In this document: positions 1 to 4,448 of the stretch, one piece after another
How the letters are laid out: each line of letters starts with the position of its first letter
How positions within the stretch are numbered: position 1 is the first letter of the stretch
Origin: an uncultured Carnobacterium sp.
GTDB lineage: Bacteria; Bacillota; Bacilli; Lactobacillales; Aerococcaceae
Reading direction: 5' to 3'
Length of the DNA stretch: 5,599 nt
Assembly (NCBI GenBank): GCA_905371865.1
Contig: CAJPNA010000100.1
Coordinates: forward strand, 1 to 5,599
Translations under genes and position numbers: made by a program
The notes under the pieces: model-generated
Database searches by the model: none
The model's input: only the letters and a program-made list of their open reading frames with translations
Told to the model about the DNA's origin: nothing

Positions 1-41
1 ACATTAAAAAAACAGTTTGATGTGACAAATTGAACATATTC

Positions 42-70
42 CTTATATCCTATTTATAATAAAACACCAA
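42..70 (-). promoter_or_regulatory. Weak candidate divergent promoter
   Basis: On the minus strand TTGGTG (70-65), a 17-bp spacer and TATAAG (47-42) form a -35/-10-like pair pointing left out of the window. The -35 matches TTGACA at only 3 of 6 positions. The main support is context: a divergent citrate transporter or regulator gene is known at this place in E. faecalis. Confidence 0.2.
53..63. promoter_or_regulatory. AT-rich palindrome TTTAT-A-ATAAA
   Basis: Perfect 5-bp arms surround a central A, roughly 70-80 bp upstream of the predicted start. CitO operators of E. faecalis are described as AT-rich, so this could be a distal operator. Such short AT palindromes are also common by chance in AT-rich intergenic DNA. 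Confidence 0.22.
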
Positions 71-85
71 AAGAACAGGGAAAAG

Positions 86-103
86 CCCGTTTTATGTTTC
101 GGG
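86..103. promoter_or_regulatory. Dyad CCCG-N10-CGGG over the -35 region, possible activator operator
   Basis: Perfect 4-bp GC arms (86-89 and 100-103) flank an AT-rich 10-bp centre. The dyad sits at about -47 to -30 relative to the predicted start, where a class II activator would contact RNA polymerase at a promoter with a poor -35. The expected regulator is CitO-like (GntR family), but I cannot match this sequence to a known CitO operator. It could also be a weak chance dyad. Confidence 0.3.
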
Positions 104-126
104 AATGATAGTGTTTTCTGTATAAT
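97..126 (+). promoter_or_regulatory. Candidate operon promoter (perfect -10, weak -35)
   Basis: TATAAT at 121-126 is a perfect -10 hexamer. The best -35 at 17-18 bp spacing is TTTCGG or TTCGGG (97-103), which barely resembles TTGACA, and no exact TGn extension precedes the -10. A good -10 with a poor -35 is typical of a promoter needing an activator. Transcription would start near 132-134, giving a leader of about 30 nt before the ATG at 164. The AGGGAG at 151-156 would serve as ribosome binding site. Confidence 0.55.
106..119 (+). promoter_or_regulatory. Candidate cre site (CcpA catabolite repression)
   Basis: TGATAGTGTTTTCT fits the degenerate cre consensus TGWNANCGNTNWCA at 8 of 10 constrained positions; the mismatches are T for the central C and the final T for A. 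It ends one base before the -10 box, so a bound CcpA would block RNA polymerase. Citrate operons in lactic acid bacteria are known to be repressed by CcpA, which makes the site plausible. The two mismatches keep it uncertain. Confidence 0.4.
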
Positions 127-163
127 AATTCTATGCAGATTATGTTGGGAAGGGAGTGAAGGA

Positions 164-487
164 ATGGGAATTCTCGAACGATTATTTGGCAAAAAGAGTT
201 CTGAAGCAACGGAACACGCATCAAAGCAGCCTGCATCCCCTCAATCGGAATGGGAAAAATTAGAAGCTTTTGTACCGGTAGAAGCAGAAGAAGCTAAGCA
301 CGTCTCAATCATTGCGGCAGCGATTGCGGCCTCAGATTACCCAGAAAGCCAATTTGTGGTTAAACGCGTCCTTAAACGCAACCCAGAAACCAAGATTATC
401 TCGGTTATCGCTTCGGCAATTGCTGCAGGCGAATCAAATGACAGTCAGTGGGCTGTTAAAGAAATCTACCAAAAACGCAAATCATAA
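164..487 (+). CDS. oadH: Oxaloacetate decarboxylase scaffold subunit OadH
   Basis: This 107-residue soluble protein opens the operon, directly upstream of the biotin carrier gene. In E. faecalis the subunit at this position (Ef-H) holds the carboxyltransferase OadA and the biotin protein OadD together in a soluble complex that docks on OadB. Seen here: residues 2-11 (GILERLFGKK) have an amphipathic pattern, 12-45 are a polar linker, and 47-72 and 79-104 are two gapless copies of one motif (h-S-h-I-A-x-A-I-A-A, then S-Q-aromatic-x-V-K). That motif resembles the C-terminal tail of OadG/MmdD-type gamma/delta subunits. There is no membrane helix. The ATG follows AGGGAG at 7-nt spacing. Codon use is less optimised than in oadB. 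Naming rests mainly on gene order and size, supported by the motif. Confidence 0.75.
   Translation: MGILERLFGKKSSEATEHASKQPASPQSEWEKLEAFVPVEAEEAKHVSIIAAAIAASDYPESQFVVKRVLKRNPETKIISVIASAIAAGESNDSQWAVKEIYQKRKS
302..475 (+). repeat. Internal tandem duplication in OadH (two 26-residue units, 32-residue period)
   Basis: Residues 47-72 (bases 302-379) and 79-104 (bases 398-475) align without gaps at an offset of 32 residues, with 11 of 26 identical (S, I, A, A, I, A, A, S, Q, V, K) and most others similar (I/V, D/E, F/W, R/K). The units are visible at protein level only, as the DNA has diverged, so this is an old duplication. Confidence 0.75.
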
Positions 488-495
488 TTTATTTT

Positions 496-501
496 AGGAG
501 G
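496..501 (+). promoter_or_regulatory. Ribosome binding site of oadD, deciding between two nearby ATGs
   Basis: AGGAGG lies 1 nt before an ATG at 503 and 11 nt before the ATG at 513. The ATG at 503 is too close and reads only six codons (MLRNVT) before TAA at 521-523. The ATG at 513 opens the real gene. The octamer ATGTTACG occurs twice, at 503-510 and 513-520. Confidence 0.75.
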
Positions 502-512
502 AATGTTACGAA

Positions 513-905
513 ATGTTACGTAAGTTCAAAATCAAAGTAGACGGTCAAGAGTACCAAGTAGAAATGGAAGAAATCGGCGCAGTGGCTGCACCTGCTCCAG
601 TAGCATCAGTTGCTTCACCAGTGGCACCTGCTGCACCAGCAGTAGAAGCAGCACCTGCTCCAGCAGCTCCTGTAGCATCAACACCAGCAGGCGCAGACGC
701 AATGCCATCTCCAATGCCAGGAAATATCTTACGTGTACTTGTAAACGTAGGGGATACAGTTAGCGAAAACCAACCATTAATGATTTTAGAAGCGATGAAA
801 ATGGAAAATGAAATCGTTGCTGCTAAAGCAGGGGTTGTAGCAGGAATTCACGTTAAAGAAGGTCAAGTGGTAAACCCAGGAGACGCTTTAATTACAATTA
901 ACTAA
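513..905 (+). CDS. oadD: Biotin carrier subunit of oxaloacetate decarboxylase, OadD
   Basis: This 130-residue biotin carrier takes the carboxyl group removed from oxaloacetate by OadA and delivers it to OadB at the membrane. The N-terminus (1-20, FKIKVDGQEYQVEMEE) is the usual strand pattern of decarboxylase biotin subunits. Residues 22-63 form a flexible Ala/Pro/Val linker. Residues 64-130 are a complete biotinyl domain with PSPMPGNI (65-72) and the biotinylation motif EAMKMEN (93-99), target Lys96. The length matches stand-alone biotin carriers of OAD and methylmalonyl-CoA decarboxylase. A separate carrier implies that OadA, expected downstream, lacks its own biotin domain. MmdC or GcdC-type carriers look alike; the citrate lyase neighbours decide for OAD. 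It starts 25 bp after oadH. Confidence 0.92.
   Translation: MLRKFKIKVDGQEYQVEMEEIGAVAAPAPVASVASPVAPAAPAVEAAPAPAAPVASTPAGADAMPSPMPGNILRVLVNVGDTVSENQPLMILEAMKMENEIVAAKAGVVAGIHVKEGQVVNPGDALITIN
588..663 (+). repeat. In-frame short repeats in the OadD Ala/Pro linker
   Basis: GCACCTGCTCCAG occurs at 588-600 and again at 651-663, 63 bp (21 codons) apart, and GTAGCATCA recurs nearby at 600-608 and 672-680. The copies are in frame and encode APAP-type linker segments. Such repeats let linker length change by slippage or recombination without breaking the reading frame. Confidence 0.6.
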
Positions 906-932
906 TTATATTGAAATTCAAGGAGTGAAACA

Positions 933-2054
933 GTGGAAACATTAGTTCAAAATGTAATGTCTATTACTGGCGGCCAAATCTTCATGATGCTTGTCGGTTC
1001 CCTATTAATGTACTTAGGGATTAAAAAAGAGTACGAACCAACATTATTAGTACCAATGGGATTAGGTACAATTTTAGTAAACTTCCCAGGGACTGGGGTT
1101 CTTGACCAAGTCGTTGGCGGACAACAACAACACGGGGTTCTACAAATCTTATTCGAGATTGGTATCGAAACTGAATTATTCCCATTATTAATTTTCATCG
1201 GTATCGGTGCGATGATCGATTTCGGTCCATTGTTACAAAACCCATTCATGTTATTATTCGGTGCGGCAGCTCAATTCGGTATTTTCTTCGTAGTAGTTAT
1301 GGCAGTATTATTTGGATTCGATATTCGTGAAGCTGCTTCAATCGGTATTATCGGTGCGGCTGACGGTCCTACATCCATCTTCGTTGCAAACCAATTAGCA
1401 CCACAATTACTTGGAGCGATTACGGTTGCGGCCTACTCATACATGGCGCTTGTTCCGATTATCCAACCAATCGCAATTAAGATGGTTACAACTAAAGCAG
1501 AACGTCGTATTCGTATGACATACCATGCTTCAGGTGTATCTAAATTAACGAAGATCTTATTCCCAATCATTATCACAATTGTGGCAGGTTTCATTGCTCC
1601 AATTTCATTACCACTTGTTGGTTTCTTAATGTTCGGTAACTTATTACGCGAATGTGGCGTTTTAGATAACTTATCTCAAGCCGCTCAAAACGAATTAGTA
1701 AACATTGTTTCTATTTTATTAGGGATTACGATCTCAGTTAAAATGCAAGCTGATTTATTCTTAAATGTTCAAACATTAATGATCATCTTATTCGGTTTAG
1801 TAGCCTTCATCATGGACTCAATCGGTGGTGTTGTGTTTGCTAAGATCTTGAACTTATTCCGTAGAGAAAAAATCAACCCAATGATCGGAGCTGCAGGTAT
1901 TTCTGCATTCCCAATGTCAAGTCGTGTTATCCAAAAAATGGCGACAGACGAAGATCCTCAAAACTTCATCTTAATGTACGCTGTTGGAGCTAACGTTTCT
2001 GGACAAATCGCTTCTGTTATTGCTGGTGGATTATTATTATCATTCTTCATGTAA
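933..2054 (+). CDS. oadB: Oxaloacetate decarboxylase beta subunit, Na+-pumping OadB
   Basis: This polytopic membrane protein decarboxylates carboxybiotin on OadD and couples it to Na+ export, consuming a proton. The 373 residues are mostly hydrophobic helices and fit the shorter family members such as MmdB. The signature GIIGAADGPTSIF (138-150) carries Asp144. By alignment from memory to Klebsiella OadB (D203, Y229, N373, G377, S382, R389), the counterparts are Asp144, Tyr170, Asn315, Gly319, Ser324 and Arg331, all present, so the pump looks intact. It uses a GTG start at 933 after AAGGAGTG (920-927), 27 bp behind oadD. Leu codons are strongly TTA-biased with no CTC, consistent with high expression. 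MmdB or GcdB would look similar; the citrate context selects OadB. Confidence 0.93.
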   Translation: METLVQNVMSITGGQIFMMLVGSLLMYLGIKKEYEPTLLVPMGLGTILVNFPGTGVLDQVVGGQQQHGVLQILFEIGIETELFPLLIFIGIGAMIDFGPLLQNPFMLLFGAAAQFGIFFVVVMAVLFGFDIREAASIGIIGAADGPTSIFVANQLAPQLLGAITVAAYSYMALVPIIQPIAIKMVTTKAERRIRMTYHASGVSKLTKILFPIIITIVAGFIAPISLPLVGFLMFGNLLRECGVLDNLSQAAQNELVNIVSILLGITISVKMQADLFLNVQTLMIILFGLVAFIMDSIGGVVFAKILNLFRREKINPMIGAAGISAFPMSSRVIQKMATDEDPQNFILMYAVGANVSGQIASVIAGGLLLSFFM

Positions 2055-2081
2055 TAATATAGAAGGAAAAGGAGGAAAACG

Positions 2082-2213
2082 ATGACTTTCAACGCAGAAC
2101 ATTTAACACAAGCTTTTGAATTAATGGCTTTAGGGATGGGTGGAGTTTTCCTAGTATTAGGAATTCTATATGCCGTATCTGCTGTTCTATTAAAAGCATT
2201 CCCGCCGAAATAA
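2082..2213 (+). CDS. OadG-like small membrane subunit (43 residues)
   Basis: A short gene lies between oadB and citC with its own strong AAGGAGG (2069-2075, 6-nt spacing). The protein starts MTFNAEHLTQAF, has one membrane helix at about 14-37 and ends KAFPPK. The pattern F-E-L-M-x-L-G-M-G-x-V-F (12-23) with a terminal FP resembles the N-terminal anchor of OadG gamma subunits, which assemble the decarboxylase on OadB. The Zn-binding/OadA-binding tail of full OadG is absent. It is probably an OadG-related small subunit associated with OadB. The stop codon overlaps the citC ribosome binding site, so translation is likely coupled. I am confident that it is a gene; its function is inferred from resemblance and position. 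Confidence 0.8.
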   Translation: MTFNAEHLTQAFELMALGMGGVFLVLGILYAVSAVLLKAFPPK

Positions 2214-2225
2214 GGAGGCCGTTCC

Positions 2226-3236
2226 ATGGAAAATTTCATTCTCAAACGATTATGGCTTGATCGTGATCAAAAAGCTCGTCAAGATTGGGAATGGGTAATG
2301 GATCAAGCGAACCTTGGCAAGACGGAACAAGTCGATTACACAATTGCAATCTATCATCATTCTGGTGATATTGCAGCGACAGGTTCCCTAGACCGCAACA
2401 TTTTGAAATGTTTAGTGGTTTGTAAAAAGTATCAATCAGAAAATCTGTTGACGCATCTCGTGATGGCGCTCTTAGATGAATTAAGAGAACGTTCTTATAC
2501 CAATAGTTTTGTCTACACGAAACCAAAGAACATTGTCTTCTTTAAATCTCTGGGTTATCGGGTAGTTGCCGAAACAGAAAACCTTGCCTTTTTAGAACAA
2601 GGCATCCCATCTTTTAGTGATTACTTAAAATTACTCAAAGAACATTTCGTAGAAGGAAGTAGCAATAGTGCCATCGTCATGAATGCAAATCCTTTTACAC
2701 TGGGACATCAATACTTGGTAGAAACGGCTGCAAGTCAGTCGAGCCACCTCTACGTGTTCGTTGTTTCTGAGGATCGTTCGTTCTTTAATACGAATGACCG
2801 CATGGAAATGGTGAAACGAGGCGTGAGTCACCTGCCGAATGTAACGGTGCTCCCGACAAGAGACTACATGGTCTCAAGCGCTACTTTCCCATCGTACTTC
2901 TTGAAAGAGAAGGCGGATTTGGAAGTGGCAAAAGTTCAAGCAACATTGGATGCAACACTCTTCTTAGAAAACATTGTTCCAACGTTACAATTGACCAAAC
3001 GTTTTGTTGGTCAAGAACCACTCTCCCCAGTCACCTCCGTTTATAATGACGCACTAAAAGCTGCTTTTGGCAAGGACTTAGAATTAATCATTATAGATAG
3101 ACTTTCTGTCCGGGAGGAAGTGGTGAGTGCGACGCGGGTACGCGCTGCCATTCAAGACAAAAACGTAGACGAGTTGAAACAGCTCGTTCCAGCAACTACG
3201 TATCATTATTTAGAAGAAAAACATTTCATTGGATAA
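2226..3236 (+). CDS. citC: [Citrate (pro-3S)-lyase] ligase CitC
   Basis: This cytoplasmic enzyme uses ATP and acetate to acetylate the prosthetic-group thiol on CitD, switching citrate lyase on. The 336 residues match the family length. Residues 1-125 form a GNAT-like N-terminal domain ending in FFKSLGYRVVAET (105-117). Residues 148-336 form a nucleotidyltransferase domain with MNANPFTLGH (152-161), the family form of the HxGH ATP site with Thr158 in place of the first His, and the late motif VSATRVRAAI (300-309). It starts 12 bp after the small gene, using AAGGAGG at 2212-2218. It has at least nine CTC Leu and three CGG Arg codons, unlike oadB and citE, as expected for a catalytic helper made in lower amounts than the lyase subunits. 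Confidence 0.95.
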   Translation: MENFILKRLWLDRDQKARQDWEWVMDQANLGKTEQVDYTIAIYHHSGDIAATGSLDRNILKCLVVCKKYQSENLLTHLVMALLDELRERSYTNSFVYTKPKNIVFFKSLGYRVVAETENLAFLEQGIPSFSDYLKLLKEHFVEGSSNSAIVMNANPFTLGHQYLVETAASQSSHLYVFVVSEDRSFFNTNDRMEMVKRGVSHLPNVTVLPTRDYMVSSATFPSYFLKEKADLEVAKVQATLDATLFLENIVPTLQLTKRFVGQEPLSPVTSVYNDALKAAFGKDLELIIIDRLSVREEVVSATRVRAAIQDKNVDELKQLVPATTYHYLEEKHFIG

Positions 3237-3243
3237 AATCCAA
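3229..3243 (+). other. Small stem-loop across the citC stop codon
   Basis: TTGGAT (3229-3234) and ATCCAA (3238-3243) form a perfect 6-bp stem with a 3-nt AAA loop containing part of the citC stop. It lies 5 nt before the citD ribosome binding site and has no U-tract, so it is not a terminator. It could affect mRNA stability or citD translation, or be a chance stem. Confidence 0.3.
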
Positions 3244-3248
3244 AAGAA

Positions 3249-3255
3249 AAGGTGG
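3249..3255 (+). promoter_or_regulatory. Ribosome binding site of citD, fixing the ATG at 3264
   Basis: AAGGTGG is 8 nt before the ATG at 3264. It contains an in-frame GTG (3252) that would add four residues (METI) to CitD, but that GTG is inside the binding site and has no site of its own. The shorter start also puts the prosthetic-group serine at position 14, as in known CitD proteins. Confidence 0.8.
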
Positions 3256-3263
3256 AAACTATA

Positions 3264-3572
3264 ATGGAAATTAAAAAAAGTGCAGTAGTCGGCACTTTGG
3301 AATCAAGTGACATTATGATTACTTTAAATCCAAGTACCGCTGGTCGAATCGACATTCAATTAGAAAGTAGTGTCGAAAAACAATTCGGAAATCAAATCCG
3401 TCGTGTTATCGAAGAAACTTTAAAACAATTAGGCGTTACTTCAGCAGAAGTGATTGCAGTTGATAAAGGAGCTCTAGATTGCACAATCCAAGCTCGTACA
3501 GTGACAGTGGTTCACCGTGCATCAGAACTTGAAAACTACGACTGGAAGGAGATTGACTCATGGAACGCTTAA
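3264..3572 (+). CDS. citD: Citrate lyase gamma subunit, acyl carrier protein CitD
   Basis: CitD carries the 2'-(5''-phosphoribosyl)-3'-dephospho-CoA prosthetic group and shuttles acetyl and citryl groups between CitF and CitE. From the ATG at 3264 the protein is 102 residues, close to the usual 95-100. The N-terminus MEIKKSAVVGTLESSD is the family signature, with Ser14 as the attachment site. VDKGALDCTIQAR (66-78) is the conserved C-terminal core. The gene lies 27 bp after citC and its last 13 bp overlap citE, so CitD and CitE are probably translationally coupled, which suits their equal stoichiometry. Attachment of the group requires CitX and CitG, not seen here. Confidence 0.95.
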   Translation: MEIKKSAVVGTLESSDIMITLNPSTAGRIDIQLESSVEKQFGNQIRRVIEETLKQLGVTSAEVIAVDKGALDCTIQARTVTVVHRASELENYDWKEIDSWNA

Positions 3573-4447
3573 GAAGAACAATGATGTTCGTACCTGGTTC
3601 AAACGCAGCAATGTTGCGTGATGCTCCACTTTACGGCGCAGACTCAATTATGTTTGACTTAGAAGATGCTGTATCTTTAAAAGAAAAAGACTCAGCTCGT
3701 GTATTAGTACACTTCGCATTGAAAACTTTTGACTACAGCAATGTAGAAACAGTTGTACGTATCAATGGTTTAGATACAACAGGTGCTTTAGATATTGAAG
3801 CAGTTGTTCTTGCTGGAGTAAACGTGGTTCGTTTACCAAAAACTGAAACAGCGCAAGATATCGTAGACGTGGATGAAATCATCACTCGCGTTGAACGTGA
3901 AAACAACATCCCAGTAGGTCGCACTAAAATGATGGCTGCGATTGAATCTGCTGAAGGGGTGTTAAACGCTCGCGAAATCGCTAAAGCAAGTGACCGTTTA
4001 ATCGGGATTGCTTTAGGGGCTGAAGACTACGTAACAAACATGAAAACTCGTCGTTATCCTGATGGGCAAGAGTTATTCTTCGCTCGTAGCATGATTTTAC
4101 ATGCGGCTCGTGCTGCAGGAATCGCTGCTATTGATACTGTTTACTCTAACGTAGACAACATGGAAGGATTCCGTGAAGAAGTAGAACGCATCAAACAATT
4201 AGGTTTCGATGGAAAATCTGTTATTAATCCTCGTCAAATTCCTGTGGTTAATAAAGTTTATGCACCAACAGAAAAAGAAATTCAAAACGCTAAAGAAGTT
4301 ATTTGGGGAATTCGTGAAGCTGAAGCAAAAGGTTCAGGTGTTATCTCAGTTAACGGTAAAATGGTCGATAAACCAATCGTGGAACGTGCTGAGCGTGTAA
4401 TCGCATTGGCGAAAGCGGCTGGATTGATTAGCGAGGAGGAAATTTAA
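3560..4447 (+). CDS. citE: Citrate lyase beta subunit, citryl-ACP lyase CitE
   Basis: CitE cleaves citryl-ACP to oxaloacetate and acetyl-ACP in the cytoplasmic lyase complex. The 295 residues match the family length, and the fold is the HpcH/HpaI aldolase-type barrel. Visible motifs in order are MFVPGSNAAML (9-19), SIMFDLEDAV (29-38), VRING with Arg67, VRLPKTE (90-96), AAIESAEG (126-133) with Glu129, and GIALGAEDY (149-157) with Asp156. Glu129 and Asp156 are the expected Mg2+ ligands. KSVINPRQI (219-227) closes the core. The ATG at 3560 lies within citD (13-bp overlap) and follows AAGGAG at 3546-3551. The gene ends one base before citF and contains the citF ribosome binding site. Confidence 0.97.
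   Translation: MERLRRTMMFVPGSNAAMLRDAPLYGADSIMFDLEDAVSLKEKDSARVLVHFALKTFDYSNVETVVRINGLDTTGALDIEAVVLAGVNVVRLPKTETAQDIVDVDEIITRVERENNIPVGRTKMMAAIESAEGVLNAREIAKASDRLIGIALGAEDYVTNMKTRRYPDGQELFFARSMILHAARAAGIAAIDTVYSNVDNMEGFREEVERIKQLGFDGKSVINPRQIPVVNKVYAPTEKEIQNAKEVIWGIREAEAKGSGVISVNGKMVDKPIVERAERVIALAKAAGLISEEEI
4434..4439 (+). promoter_or_regulatory. Ribosome binding site of citF inside the end of citE
   Basis: AGGAGG encodes part of the CitE C-terminus (SEEEI) and sits 9 nt before the citF ATG at 4449. With only one base between the citE stop and citF start, the two are probably translated in a coupled way. Confidence 0.8.
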
Positions 4448-4448
4448 G

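Larger units (their letters stand above)
1..163 (+). promoter_or_regulatory. Non-coding regulatory region upstream of the oad-cit operon
   Basis: I see no convincing gene in these 163 bases. The stretch is AT-rich and holds the promoter and candidate operators listed separately: an AT palindrome at 53-63, a GC-armed dyad at 86-103, a cre-like site at 106-119 and a -10 box at 121-126. In the related E. faecalis locus the equivalent region separates the operon from the divergent citHO genes and carries sites for the GntR-type activator CitO and for CcpA. Whether a divergent gene lies left of position 1 cannot be seen here. Confidence 0.7.

Noticed and set aside
82..95. AAAGCCCGTTTTAT as a second cre site
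   Set aside because: It has the central CG but fails at both outer half-site positions and the conserved A, so only about half of the constrained positions fit.
312..497. 61-codon plus-strand frame overlapping oadH
   Set aside because: It is out of frame with oadH, has no ribosome binding site and is low complexity; the oadH frame has family motifs and a proper start.
947..1249. 100-codon minus-strand open frame inside oadB
   Set aside because: It is antisense to conserved OadB membrane segments and its Pro/Ile/Asn-rich composition mirrors them; no independent support.
1958..2245. 95-codon minus-strand open frame across the oadB/small gene/citC junctions
   Set aside because: It runs opposite three real genes and their ribosome binding sites, with no recognisable family.
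3252..3263. Upstream GTG start for citD adding four residues
   Set aside because: The GTG is inside the AAGGTGG ribosome binding site of the ATG at 3264; the ATG gives the standard CitD N-terminus and places the prosthetic serine at position 14.
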